From Actinomycetospora corticicola (lineage in GTDB: Bacteria; Actinomycetota; Actinomycetes; Mycobacteriales; Pseudonocardiaceae): DNA of 64,000 nt. Below the pieces are notes generated by a model. That model was not told where the DNA came from. It saw nothing but the letters and a program-made list of their open reading frames with translations, and searched no databases. The DNA lies in the NCBI RefSeq assembly GCF_013409505.1, contig NZ_JACCBN010000001.1:2666001-2730000 (forward strand), in the 5' to 3' direction. The position numbers and the translations under genes were made by a program. Shown in pieces: positions 1-7,841 of the stretch; within the stretch, counting starts at the first letter, position 1; each line of letters starts with the position of its first letter.

Positions 1-501
1 GACCTCCACGAACGCCAGCACCGGCGTCCCCGCCGGCACCCGCTCGCACGCCGCCGCGATCGCCGGCAGCGCGGCCTCGTCACCGATCAGCACGTGCGCG
101 TCCACGTCGGCCGCCGGTGCGTACGCCCCGCCCGGTCCGAGCAGGATCAGCTCGTCGCCCGGCTGCGCCGCGAGCGCCCACGGACCCGCCACCCCGGTGT
201 CGCCGTGCACCACGAAGTCGATCGTCATCTCGCCCGCGGCGTGGTCGAGCGCGCGCACCGTGTAGGTCCGCGAGATCGGCCACTCCTCGCGCGGGCGCTC
301 GGCCCGCACCGCCCCGACGTCGAGCGGCTCGTCGTAGACCACGCCCGGCCGCCGGAAGGCGAGCTTCACGTACCGGTCGGTGAACCCGTTGTCCTCGATG
401 CCCGCGAGCCCCGGTCCGCCGAGCACGACCCGCCGCAGATGCGGGGTCAACTGCTCGCTGCGCAGTACCTCGAGCCGATGCCCCGGTCCGCCCTTCGCCA
501 T
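1..501 (-). CDS. Siderophore-interacting protein (FAD/NAD(P)H ferric-siderophore reductase), 3' end off window
   Basis: The minus-strand ATG at 501 opens a frame beginning MAKGGPGHRLEVLRSEQLTP, with the beta-barrel FAD-binding signature around PISRTYTVRALD and later FVVHGDTGVAGPWA and LIGDEAALPAIAAACERVP. These are hallmarks of the SIP family, which releases iron from ferric siderophores in the cytoplasm. About 167 residues are visible and the C-terminus lies beyond base 1. A GGAGC ribosome-binding sequence precedes the ATG. An iron box sits about 25 bp upstream, so iron-dependent repression is likely. The family call is secure; the siderophore is unknown. Confidence 0.85.
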   Translation of the reverse strand, partial: MAKGGPGHRLEVLRSEQLTPHLRRVVLGGPGLAGIEDNGFTDRYVKLAFRRPGVVYDEPLDVGAVRAERPREEWPISRTYTVRALDHAAGEMTIDFVVHGDTGVAGPWALAAQPGDELILLGPGGAYAPAADVDAHVLIGDEAALPAIAAACERVPAGTPVLAFVEV

Positions 502-523
502 GCTCCACACCCCTCGTCGTGTC

Positions 524-542
524 AGGTAAGGCTCACCTTACT
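524..542 (-). promoter_or_regulatory. IdeR/DtxR-type iron box
   Basis: The 19-bp stretch AGGTAAGGCTCACCTTACT is a near-perfect palindrome that follows the actinobacterial iron-box pattern (TTAGGTNAGNCTNACCTAA). It lies just upstream of the siderophore-interacting protein gene, where an IdeR-Fe(II) repressor would be expected to bind. Confidence 0.75.
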
Positions 543-560
543 TCCTGACGTCGGGCGTGG

Positions 561-1352
561 TCACTCCCCTCGCTCGGCCGCCAGGGCCCGCGGGTGGACG
601 AGCAACCGGTCGACCCCGGCGCGGCAGGCGGCGAGGAAGGCCCCCGCCCGGGCGGGGGCGGCCGGGTCGGCGGGGTCGGCCACCGGTCGCGGCGTGCGCG
701 GGGCGCCCACGACCACCGGCACCCACGGCGGGAGCGTCGCGAGCAGGGAGGTCACCTCCCCCATGTCCACGGCGAGTTCGTCCGCGGGCACCCGGACGTA
801 CCCGAGCGCGTCCCCGGCCTCGACGATCAGCTCGGCCACCTCCTCGGGGTCGGCGACCGACGGCCGGACGTCGAACACGATCCCCGCGCGGGTCCCGGCG
901 ACGGCGGCGAGGGCCTCCCGCACCGGAACGCCGTCGGCCGGCACGAGGACGGGACGGACCCGGAACGACGCGGCCTGCGCGGTGAGCCCCGCGAGGGCGT
1001 CCCCGGTGTCGACCCCCTCCGTCGCCCGGACCGTGACGAACTGCGCCCCGAGCCGGGCCCCGAGGTCGAGCGTGCGGCGTCGCGGGTCGTCCGTCGCGTC
1101 CGTGGTCGGCTCGCCGAGGTCGATCCGCCCGACGTCGAGCGTGGTCACCCGGCTGACCAGAAGGACGTCCACGAGCGCCGCGAGCAGGGGCGTGCCCGCG
1201 CCGTGCCCCCAGGCGCGCTCGGCGTCGGGCTCGGCGGCCACGTGCAGTCCGACCGCGTCGAGCCCGCCCGCGCGGGCGGCCAGCACGCACGCGACGGGGT
1301 CGCGAGGGTCGAGGACCGAGTGGTGCACGGCGACGCGGTTCACGATCGCCAT
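561..1352 (-). CDS. TIM-barrel protein of uncertain function (xylose-isomerase-like), quinate module
   Basis: A 263-residue protein starting MAIVNRVAVHHSVLDPRD. Alternating hydrophobic strands and helices (VGLHVAAEPDAERAWG, LDLGARLGAQFVTVRA, AGIVFDVRPSVADPEEVAELI, WVPVVVGAP) suggest a sugar-phosphate-isomerase-like barrel, but I see no catalytic motif and do not recognise the family. It is not a clear type I or type II dehydroquinase. It diverges from the TetR gene, and its start codon is 3 nt from a copy of the shared operator motif. It therefore probably belongs to the quinate/shikimate regulon, perhaps as an accessory isomerase or dehydratase. Confidence 0.6.
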   Translation of the reverse strand: MAIVNRVAVHHSVLDPRDPVACVLAARAGGLDAVGLHVAAEPDAERAWGHGAGTPLLAALVDVLLVSRVTTLDVGRIDLGEPTTDATDDPRRRTLDLGARLGAQFVTVRATEGVDTGDALAGLTAQAASFRVRPVLVPADGVPVREALAAVAGTRAGIVFDVRPSVADPEEVAELIVEAGDALGYVRVPADELAVDMGEVTSLLATLPPWVPVVVGAPRTPRPVADPADPAAPARAGAFLAACRAGVDRLLVHPRALAAERGE

Positions 1353-1354
1353 GA

Positions 1355-1369
1355 TGTACTAGCCGGTGA
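1355..1369 (+). promoter_or_regulatory. Operator-like motif TGTACTAGCCGGTGA, copy 1
   Basis: Matches TGTACNNNCYGGTNA, which recurs before the transporter (2118-2132, minus strand) and the dehydrogenase (6470-6484). This copy lies in the 40-bp gap between the divergent TIM-barrel and TetR genes, so one bound repressor could control both. Confidence 0.55.
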
Positions 1370-1392
1370 GTCCACTGCGAGGAGGGCCATCC

Positions 1393-2043
1393 ATGACCGC
1401 GGAGTCCCAGCCCCGGCAGCGCGACGCCGAACGCACCCGGGCGGAGATCCTCGACGTCGCCACCGCCGAGTTCGCCGAACGGGGCCTCGCGGGCGCCCGC
1501 GTGGACGAGATCGCGGCCCGGACCCGCACCACCAAGCGGATGCTCTACTACTACTTCGGCAGCAAGCAGGGGCTCTACCTCGCCGTGCTGGAGCGCGCCT
1601 ACCTGGGCATCCGCTCGCTGGAGAGCCATCTCGAGGTCGACGAGCTCGCCCCCACGGCCGCGGTCCGCGCCGTCTGTGACCTCACCTTCGACCACCACGA
1701 GGCGAACCCCGAGTTCATCCGCCTCGTGAGCATCGAGAACATCCACCACGCCGAGCACCTGCGCGCCTCCCCCATCCGCGAGGGCCTCTCCGGCGCCACG
1801 CTCGCGGTGCTCGACCGGATCCTCGCGCGGGGTCGCGACGCCGGGCTCTTCCGCGACGACGTCGACGCGCTCGACATCCACCTGCTGATCAGCTCGTTCT
1901 GCATCTTCCGCACGGCCAACCGGCACACCGTCGCGGCCATCTTCGACCGCGACATGCTCGACCCCGCGATGCGCGACCACTACCGGCGGATGCTCTCCGA
2001 CCTGGTCGTCGAGTACCTCACCGCGCACGTCGGGAGACCCTGA
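1393..2043 (+). CDS. TetR-family regulator of the quinate/shikimate module
   Basis: A 216-residue TetR protein. The N-terminal helix-turn-helix is at about residues 17-62 (RTRAEILDVATAEFAERG, VDEIAARTRTTKRMLYYYFG), followed by a TetR-like C-terminal domain (NPEFIRLVSIENIHH, LLISSFCIFRTANRHTVAAIF). I chose the ATG at 1393 because GGAGGG precedes it by 6 nt; an in-frame GTG at 1366 is less likely. It sits between a divergent TIM-barrel gene and the downstream transporter. The operator-like motif at its own promoter recurs at the transporter and dehydrogenase promoters, so it is the likely specific repressor. The ligand is probably quinate, shikimate or protocatechuate (inference). Confidence 0.85.
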   Translation: MTAESQPRQRDAERTRAEILDVATAEFAERGLAGARVDEIAARTRTTKRMLYYYFGSKQGLYLAVLERAYLGIRSLESHLEVDELAPTAAVRAVCDLTFDHHEANPEFIRLVSIENIHHAEHLRASPIREGLSGATLAVLDRILARGRDAGLFRDDVDALDIHLLISSFCIFRTANRHTVAAIFDRDMLDPAMRDHYRRMLSDLVVEYLTAHVGRP

Positions 2044-2079
2044 GCACATCGAGGTCCGTGGTCGGGCCCACACAGACCC

Positions 2080-2132
2080 TTGACAGCGCCGCTCCCGGGA
2101 ACTCACTATCTGGTACGTAACCAGACGGTACA
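2080..2132 (+). promoter_or_regulatory. Transporter promoter with overlapping operator copy 2
   Basis: TTGACA at 2080-2085, an 18-nt spacer and CACTAT at 2104-2109 form a plausible sigma-70-type promoter. Immediately downstream, TGTACCGTCTGGTTA (minus strand, 2118-2132) matches the module operator TGTACNNNCYGGTNA. GGTAC also repeats directly at 2112 and 2127. A protein bound here would cover the transcription start. Confidence 0.55.
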
Positions 2133-2158
2133 TAAGCGCCACCCCGAGGAGCCCGACG

Positions 2159-3499
2159 ATGTCCTCCGCCCCCGCCGCGCCCGCCGGCGCGCAGCCCGCC
2201 CGGGCGGCACTCGCCGCCTGGATCGGCAGCGCCCTCGAGTACTACGACTTCTTCATCTACGGCACGGCGGCGGCGCTCGTGTTCAGCAAGGTGTTCTTCC
2301 CGTCGTCGAGCCCGACGGCCGGCACGCTGCTCGCGCTCGCCACCTTCGGCGTCGGCTACATCGCGCGGCCGCTCGGCGCGGTGGTGCTCGGCCACGTCGG
2401 CGACCGGGTCGGCCGCCGGCGCGTCCTCATCCTCACCCTGGTCCTCATGGGCACCGCGACCTTCGCGATCGGCTGCCTGCCCGACTACGCCACCGCCGGT
2501 GCGCTCGGCCCGATCCTGCTGGTGGTCTGCCGCCTGCTGCAGGGCTTCTCGGCCGGTGGCGAGCAGGCCGGCGCGAACTCCATGACCCTGGAGCACGCCC
2601 CCGACGACCGGCGCGCCTTCTTCTCCAGCTTCACCCTCGGCGGCACCCAGGCCGGCATGATCATCGCGACCTTCGTGTTCCTCCCGGTCGCCGCCCTGCC
2701 GCAGGAGCAGCTGCTCAGCTGGGGGTGGCGGGTGCCGTTCTGGCTGTCGGTCGTCGTCGTGGTGGCGGGCATCGTCATCCGCCGCACCCTCGCCGAGACC
2801 CCGGTCTTCGAGGAGCAGAAGGCCTCCGGCCGTACCGAGGGCCTGCCGATCGTCGTCCTGCTGCGCGACCACTGGGCCGCCGTGCTCCGCGTCGTCCTCG
2901 GCGCCCTGGTCTCCTCGGTCAGCACGTTGGTCAGCGTCTGGGGCCTCTCCTACGCCACGAGCACGCAGGGCCTCGACAAGACCGCGATGCTCTGGGTCTC
3001 GATCGCCGCGAACGCCGTCGCCCTCGCCGCGATCCCGCTCTTCGCCCGCTACGCCGACCGCGTCGGCCGCAAGCCGGTGTTCGTCTTCGGCTGCGTGGCC
3101 AGCGCCGTCGTCCTGGCCTTCTACCTCTGGTCGATCTCGACGGCGAGCTACGCGCTGATCTTCGTCTTCGGCGTCCTGCTCTCCGGGGTCGTCTACAGCG
3201 CCGCCAACGGCGTGTGGCCCGCCTTCTACGGCGAGATGTTCCCAGCCCGCGTGCGGCTGACCGGCATGGCCGTCGGCACCCAGATCGGCTTCGCCGTCGG
3301 CGGGTTCGTCCCGACGATCGCCGAGTCGCTGGTCGGCAAGGGCGCCGGCGGGTGGGTCCCGGTCGCGATCCTCGGCGCCGTCCTCTGCGGGCTCGCCGCG
3401 GTCGCCGCCCTCACCGCCCGCGAGACCGCCCACGTCCCGACCGCCGACCTCGACCGCGTCGCCGACCGCGGCACCCCGGTCGTCCCGGCCGCAGTCTGA
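2159..3499 (+). CDS. MHS-family MFS transporter, probable shikimate/quinate permease
   Basis: A 446-residue polytopic membrane protein of the metabolite:H+ symporter subfamily, close in length to E. coli ShiA. It shows the early WIGSALEYYDFFIYGTAAAL segment typical of the group and the loop signature GHVGDRVGRRRVLI between TM2 and TM3. Further segments include LSVVVVVAGIVIRR, ILGAVLCGLAAVAALTA and a second-half RYADRVGRKPVF loop. GAGGAG precedes the ATG. Dehydroshikimate dehydratase and quinate/shikimate dehydrogenase nearby suggest uptake of shikimate or quinate for conversion to protocatechuate. The family is firm; the substrate is inferred. Confidence 0.85.
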   Translation: MSSAPAAPAGAQPARAALAAWIGSALEYYDFFIYGTAAALVFSKVFFPSSSPTAGTLLALATFGVGYIARPLGAVVLGHVGDRVGRRRVLILTLVLMGTATFAIGCLPDYATAGALGPILLVVCRLLQGFSAGGEQAGANSMTLEHAPDDRRAFFSSFTLGGTQAGMIIATFVFLPVAALPQEQLLSWGWRVPFWLSVVVVVAGIVIRRTLAETPVFEEQKASGRTEGLPIVVLLRDHWAAVLRVVLGALVSSVSTLVSVWGLSYATSTQGLDKTAMLWVSIAANAVALAAIPLFARYADRVGRKPVFVFGCVASAVVLAFYLWSISTASYALIFVFGVLLSGVVYSAANGVWPAFYGEMFPARVRLTGMAVGTQIGFAVGGFVPTIAESLVGKGAGGWVPVAILGAVLCGLAAVAALTARETAHVPTADLDRVADRGTPVVPAAV

Positions 3500-3510
3500 C
3501 GCTCCTCCTT

Positions 3511-3551
3511 CCCGACGGCGGGTCCGGTCACCTCGACCGGGCCCGCCGTTC
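3511..3551. terminator. GC-rich hairpin after the transporter
   Basis: CGGCGGGTCCGGTC pairs with GACCGGGCCCGCCG across a short loop, 12 nt after the transporter stop. There is no T-tract, as is usual in high-GC actinobacteria. Confidence 0.6.
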
Positions 3552-3562
3552 GTCGTGCGTCG

Positions 3563-3687
3563 CCGAGGTGCACGTCCGGCATGCGCGCGAGCCCCGGAAG
3601 CTGGGTCGGGACGAATCGGCCTACCCGCCACCGAGATGCACACCAGACATCCCGCGAGGCCCGAGAACCTGCCCCACGTGCACCTCG
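3563..3687. repeat. Imperfect direct and inverted repeats between convergent genes
   Basis: A segment of about 41 bp at 3563-3603 (CCGAGGTGCACG...GAAGCTG) recurs imperfectly at 3631-3671 (CCGAGATGCACA...GAACCTG). A perfect 12-bp inverted pair, CGAGGTGCACGT at 3564-3575 and ACGTGCACCTCG at 3676-3687, brackets the region. No credible gene is seen here. It may be a folded transcript end or the debris of a duplication. Confidence 0.4.
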
Positions 3688-3751
3688 CGCCGGCAGAGGC
3701 CCCCGGACCACCCGCCCCGGAGACGCCAGGTCGACGGACGCCGTGAGCGAC

Positions 3752-5563
3752 CTAGCGTCGGGCGCGCCGGTGGGCCGCCATGCGGACGGGCGCGTCCGCG
3801 GCGCCGAACCCGGCGTAGTCGTCGACGCGCTGCACGGCCTCGAGGAACACCCGGCCCCCGAGCACGGGGGTCACGACGTGGCGGTACTGCGCCCCGGTCG
3901 GGTCGACGTCCACGAGGACCCGGTGCTCGGCGAGCACGTCGGCGTCCGCCACCCCCCGCGCGGCGAGGTCGGCGTAGTAGTTCGGCCCGACGTCGAGCAG
4001 GTCGAGCCCGGCGTCCAGCGCGGCCCGGGACGCGGCGAGCACGTCGGGCACCGCGAACGCCACGCTCTGCGGGGCGGGCACGCCCGGCGCCCACCCGCCG
4101 CGGCGGACGAGCGACGACGACAGCACCACCCGCACCGGGTCGGCCCCGGAGGAGGCGAACAGCCGCCCCCGGACCAGGCCGAACGGCGCGACGATGTCGG
4201 TGGGCTCCCCCACCGGCGCGAGCCCGACCACGGTGCGCAGGAACAGCTCCGCCTCGGCGACGAGGTCGAACGGCGGGCTCAACGCCACGTGGTCGACCCC
4301 CTCGACGCCGGTCCCGGGACGGGCGCCGGTGGGCCGGAAGTCGCCCGGCCAGAAGTCGTCGCGGCCCGGGTCGGGGCGCTCGGGGCAGCAGAACAGCAGC
4401 GTGCCGTCGGGCGCGGCGACCGCGCGCAGCTCCGCCTCGTCCCCGGCGTGGGGCAGCGGGACCCGGGGTGCGAGCAGCTCCACCCCACGGCGCGCGAGCG
4501 CCTCCGGGTCGGGCGTCCGCACGGCGAGCGCGGCGACGGCGGCCGGCACCGACCCGGCGTCCGGAAGAGCGTCCCGGACGACGACACGCGCGCCGCCCGC
4601 CTCCCACAGCGAGACCGCCTTCGAGCGGTGCTCGCCCGTGCGGGCGAAGCCGAACGCCGCGAGCGCGTCGGTCACCTCGGCGGACGTGCCCGGGTCGACG
4701 GCGAGCTCGACGAAGGCCGTCCCGTCCACCACGGGCCCGGCGGAACCGGCGAGCGACTCCTCGAGGCCGAGGAGCGAACGGCGGGCGTCGACGGCGGCGG
4801 GACCCGGGTCGGCCTGGCGGAAGACGTCGTTGAACACCTCGAGCGACCAGGGGCCGTCGTAGCCGGCGGCGTCGAGGTGGCCGACGAGGGCGGTGAGGTC
4901 GAAGTCGCCCTGGCCGGGGAAGAGGCGGTGGTGGCGGCTCCAGGGCAGGACGTCCATGTCCAGGCGCGGGGCGTCGGCGAGCTGGCAGAAGAACAGCTTG
5001 TCGGCCGGGACGGAGCGCAGCCCGGACGGATCGCCGCCGCGCGCGTAGAGGTGGAAGGAGTCGACGCAGAGGCCGAGCGCGGGGTGGTCGGCGAGCGACA
5101 CGATCCGCCACGAGTGGTCCCACGTGTTCACGTGCCGACCCCAGGCCAGGGCCTCGTAGGCGATCCGCAGCCCGCGGTCCGCGGCGCGCGCGGCGACCTC
5201 GGCGAGCTGCTCGGCGGCCAGGTCGTCGTCGTCGATCGCCCTGGGGTCGACCGAGGAACAGATCAGCGCCGTCGACGTCCCGAGCCGTTCCATGACGTCG
5301 AAGGCGTGCTCGACCCGCCGCAGCGACGCTGCGAACGCGTCGGGCGGGAGCGCCTCGACGTCCCGGATCGGCTGGTAGAGGTCGATCACGAGGCCGAGGT
5401 CGGCGCAGCGACGGGCGATGTCCTCGGGGGGTTCGGGCGAGCCGAGCAGGTCGGGTACGAAGATCTCGACACCGTCGAACCCCGCGGCGGCCGCCGCGGC
5501 GAGCTTGTCCTCGAGCAGCCCCGACAGACAGGCGGTGGCGATGCCGTGGCGCCGACCCGCCAC
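3752..5563 (-). CDS. qsuB: 3-dehydroshikimate dehydratase with C-terminal HPPD/VOC domain
   Basis: A 603-residue two-domain enzyme. Residues 1-250 form an AsbF/QuiC-type TIM barrel converting 3-dehydroshikimate to protocatechuate. The metal ligands of the bacterial family appear at Glu137 (YEALAWG), Asp168 (CVDSFH), Gln194 (FCQLAD) and Glu242 (SLEVFND). The C-terminal half (DHVALSPPFDLVAEAELFLR, PNYYADLAARG) is a vicinal-oxygen-chelate repeat as in 4-hydroxyphenylpyruvate dioxygenase, the usual fusion partner in QsuB/QuiC1. The GTG start at 5563 lies one base after the dehydrogenase stop, so the pair is translationally coupled. Frame upstream of 5563 is only an overlap with that gene. Confidence 0.9.
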   Translation of the reverse strand: MAGRRHGIATACLSGLLEDKLAAAAAAGFDGVEIFVPDLLGSPEPPEDIARRCADLGLVIDLYQPIRDVEALPPDAFAASLRRVEHAFDVMERLGTSTALICSSVDPRAIDDDDLAAEQLAEVAARAADRGLRIAYEALAWGRHVNTWDHSWRIVSLADHPALGLCVDSFHLYARGGDPSGLRSVPADKLFFCQLADAPRLDMDVLPWSRHHRLFPGQGDFDLTALVGHLDAAGYDGPWSLEVFNDVFRQADPGPAAVDARRSLLGLEESLAGSAGPVVDGTAFVELAVDPGTSAEVTDALAAFGFARTGEHRSKAVSLWEAGGARVVVRDALPDAGSVPAAVAALAVRTPDPEALARRGVELLAPRVPLPHAGDEAELRAVAAPDGTLLFCCPERPDPGRDDFWPGDFRPTGARPGTGVEGVDHVALSPPFDLVAEAELFLRTVVGLAPVGEPTDIVAPFGLVRGRLFASSGADPVRVVLSSSLVRRGGWAPGVPAPQSVAFAVPDVLAASRAALDAGLDLLDVGPNYYADLAARGVADADVLAEHRVLVDVDPTGAQYRHVVTPVLGGRVFLEAVQRVDDYAGFGAADAPVRMAAHRRARR

Positions 5564-5564
5564 C

Positions 5565-6470
5565 TCACGCCCCCGCGGCGACGAGAGCGGCGAAGTGGGC
5601 GAGCATCCGGTCGGCGTCCGGCTCCAGGCCGGTGAAGTGCCGGAAGGCGTCGACGGCCTGGAAGACCGCCATGCCCCCGCCGTCGAGGACCCGCAGGCCG
5701 CGGGCCCGGGCCGCCGTGACCAGCGCGGTCGCGAGCGGGCGGTAGACGACGTCGGCCACCCACATCCCGTGGTGCAGCGCGTCGGCCGCCACCGGCGAGC
5801 CCGGGTGGGCCGCCATGCCGGTGGGCGTGGCGTGCACCAGACCGTCGACGCCGGCCAGCGTCGCCTCGACGTCGGCGATCCCGACGACGGAGGTGCTCGC
5901 CGCACCGCTGTCGCGGACGGCGCCGGCGAGGGCCTCGGCCCGGGTCCGGTCGGCGTCGGCGACGAGGAGTTCGCCGACCCCGACGTCGGTCAGCGCGTGC
6001 GCGACGGCCGCCCCGGCGCCGCCGGCGCCGAGCAGCAGCACCCGCCCGACCGGCACGCCGGGGAGGCCGCGCCGGAAGGAGCGGGCGAAGCCGGAGCGGT
6101 CGGTGTTGTGGCCGACGGCGCCGTCCGGCCCGAACACCACGGTGTTGACCGCGCCGAGCGCCGCGGCGGCGGGGTCGATCCGGTCGAGGTGGGCGAGCAC
6201 GGTCTGCTTGGCCGGGTGGGTGACGTTGAGCCCGGAGAAGCCGGTGAGGCGCGCCGCGTCGAGCACCCGCCCGACGTCGTGGGCGCCCAGGCCGAGCACG
6301 TCGAGGTCGAGGCGGCGGTAGAGGTAGCGCAGGCCCTGGGCGTCGCCCTCGCGCTCGTGCAGCGCGGGCGTGAGCGACGGGCCGATGCCGGTGCCCACCA
6401 ACCCGACGAGGTGGCTCAGGGCCACCGGGGTGCGGGGGTCGGTCAGCGTCAGGGTCACCGGTGCCTCCAT
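5565..6470 (-). CDS. qsuD: Quinate/shikimate dehydrogenase
   Basis: A 301-residue AroE-fold dehydrogenase. Substrate-loop GIGPSLTPALHE is of the catabolic QsuD type; NVTHPAKQ carries the catalytic Lys and HNTDRSGF the Asp. The nucleotide fold is GAGGAGAAVAHAL, with VADADR after strand 2; an acidic residue there favours NAD+ over NADP+. It would oxidise quinate or shikimate to feed the dehydratase encoded directly downstream. The ATG at 6470 abuts the operator. GGAGG with a 5-nt gap before an in-frame GTG at 6458 makes the GTG a strong alternative start. No dehydroquinase gene is in the window. Confidence 0.88.
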   Translation of the reverse strand: MEAPVTLTLTDPRTPVALSHLVGLVGTGIGPSLTPALHEREGDAQGLRYLYRRLDLDVLGLGAHDVGRVLDAARLTGFSGLNVTHPAKQTVLAHLDRIDPAAAALGAVNTVVFGPDGAVGHNTDRSGFARSFRRGLPGVPVGRVLLLGAGGAGAAVAHALTDVGVGELLVADADRTRAEALAGAVRDSGAASTSVVGIADVEATLAGVDGLVHATPTGMAAHPGSPVAADALHHGMWVADVVYRPLATALVTAARARGLRVLDGGGMAVFQAVDAFRHFTGLEPDADRMLAHFAALVAAGA

Positions 6471-6517
6471 GTACGAACTGGTGAGTTCAGAGTAGGCACC
6501 GACCGGAGGACCGTCAA
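6470..6517 (-). promoter_or_regulatory. Dehydrogenase promoter with operator copy 3
   Basis: On the minus strand TTGACG (6517-6512), exactly 17 nt, then TACTCT (6494-6489) makes a good promoter. Operator copy TGTACGAACTGGTGA (plus strand, 6470-6484) lies at the expected start site and contains the perfect inverted repeat GAACT-GGTG-AGTTC. This geometry suits steric repression. Confidence 0.6.
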
Positions 6518-6524
6518 ACGACGA

Positions 6525-6557
6525 AGGGCGGACCGGCCTGCCCGCCGATCCGCCCCT
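6525..6557 (-). terminator. Hairpin after the serine protease gene
   Basis: GGGCGGACCGGC (6526-6537) pairs with GCCGATCCGCCC (6544-6555) around a 6-nt loop, with one G-U type mismatch. It lies downstream of the protease stop at 6605. Confidence 0.55.
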
Positions 6558-6604
6558 CGTGTCCCCCGTACCGGTCTGCCCTCCGACCCGGGATGCCCTG
6601 CCCC

Positions 6605-7513
6605 CTACGACGCGATCTGCTTCTCGATCAGCGCCGAGTTCGCCCCGACCCGCGTGTAGTAGCCGGGCTTGCCCGCGCGGGCACAGCCGTCGCCGAAGCT
6701 GGTGATCCCGATGAGCTTGCCGCCGGCCACCAGGGGCCCGCCGGAGTCGCCCTGGCAGGTGTCCACGCCGCCGGTGTCGAAGCCCGCGCAGGTGAGCAGC
6801 GTCGGGTCGAAGGACGACGCGGACGACTTGCAGTAGGAGTCCTCGCGGATCGGGACCGTCGCCCCCAACAGGTAGCGCGAGGCCGTGCCGTTCTCCGAGG
6901 TGGCCCCCCAGCCGTAGATGCGGGCGGCGGTGCCGGGCCCGTAGAGGGCGGTGTCGGACGCGGTCGCCAGCGGCAGGGTGGCGTTGGGGACCGACTCACC
7001 GAGCGTCAGCACCGAGACGTCGAGCCCGCTGCCGACCGCGGTGAACGAGGGGCTGACCCACGTCTTCGTCACGGCCACCGAGCGGCCGGCCTTGGAGCTC
7101 TTGTCGTCCCGCCCGACGACCGCGAAGATCTTCCGGTCGGGCGCCGAGGCGGTGCAGTGCGCCGCCGTGACCACCTTGGTCGGCGCGACGAGCGTGCCGC
7201 CGCAGAACTGGAAGCCCGAGGCGTCGGTCAGGTAGACCACCCACGGCTCGTCGGCCGTGCTCGTGCGCTCGCCCCCGACGATGCGCGCCTGCGCGACGCC
7301 GTCACTCCCGGCGCCGCCCGGGTCGTCGCCCGTGCCACCCGTGGTCACCGCCGAGCTCCGACCCCCGAAGCCGACCAGGCTCACCGCCACCACCGCGAGC
7401 ACCACCACCGCCGTCGAGGCGACCAGGGTCGCCCGCCGCACCAGCACCCCCGGTGCCGTCGCCGGATTCCGGGTCACCTCGGCACGGTGCCGTCCGTGCG
7501 ATCGCTCCCGCAT
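6605..7513 (-). CDS. Secreted or membrane-anchored trypsin-like serine protease (S1)
   Basis: A 302-residue protein. A short basic N-terminus is followed by a hydrophobic segment at 28-49 (signal anchor or signal peptide) and a Gly/Ser/Asp linker. The S1 domain begins at IVGG (78-81). The catalytic triad is visible: His119 (TAAHC), Asp165 (GLDVSVL), Ser257 (GDSGGP). Asp251, six residues before Ser257, predicts trypsin-like cleavage after Arg/Lys. Six cysteines fit three disulfides. IVGG after an Arg (QARIVGG) suggests zymogen activation. The start at MRERSHGRHR is preferred because it places the hydrophobic segment normally. Substrate unknown. Confidence 0.88.
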   Translation of the reverse strand: MRERSHGRHRAEVTRNPATAPGVLVRRATLVASTAVVVLAVVAVSLVGFGGRSSAVTTGGTGDDPGGAGSDGVAQARIVGGERTSTADEPWVVYLTDASGFQFCGGTLVAPTKVVTAAHCTASAPDRKIFAVVGRDDKSSKAGRSVAVTKTWVSPSFTAVGSGLDVSVLTLGESVPNATLPLATASDTALYGPGTAARIYGWGATSENGTASRYLLGATVPIREDSYCKSSASSFDPTLLTCAGFDTGGVDTCQGDSGGPLVAGGKLIGITSFGDGCARAGKPGYYTRVGANSALIEKQIAS

Positions 7514-7841
7514 CCCGCCTCCGCTCACGTACTGCAGTTCCGCCGGCCCCTCGCGGGGCCCGTCCGGCGTACCGCCCACCGTCCGTCGGAGCAGAGATGA
7601 CCAGAGACCGGCGGTCGTGAACAAGTCGGCGAGCGGGAGTTCGCCCCGCTGAGCGACGACGAACGGTCGATTTCGGACGGTAAACGACACCGCTGGGTGA
7701 GGAAGCCGCGATGAGCGGTCCGAGACGACCGCTCACCGGGCGCCGTCTCGACGATTACAGAGCGTTGTCGAGACGGAGGAGACAGTGCCGACCGTCCGAC
7801 GGGACGAGCCCGGACCGGCAGGGCTCAATACAGTGGGGCGC
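7514..7841. other. Divergent promoter region with two hairpins before mtr
   Basis: A 328-bp gap between divergent genes. It holds TGAGCGGT/ACCGCTCA (7713-7736, 8-bp stem) and CCGTCTCGAC (7743-7752)/GTCGAGACGG (7767-7776, perfect 10-bp stem, 14-nt loop). The second stem ends on the GGAGGAG sequence that precedes the upstream mtr start candidate GTG7785, so it could mask that ribosome-binding site. AATACAGT near 7826 could serve as a -10 for initiation near 7842. Confidence 0.4.

Noticed and set aside
561-1352. 3-dehydroquinate dehydratase (qsuC) to complete the quinate pathway
   Set aside because: Neither type I nor type II dehydroquinase active-site motifs are visible.
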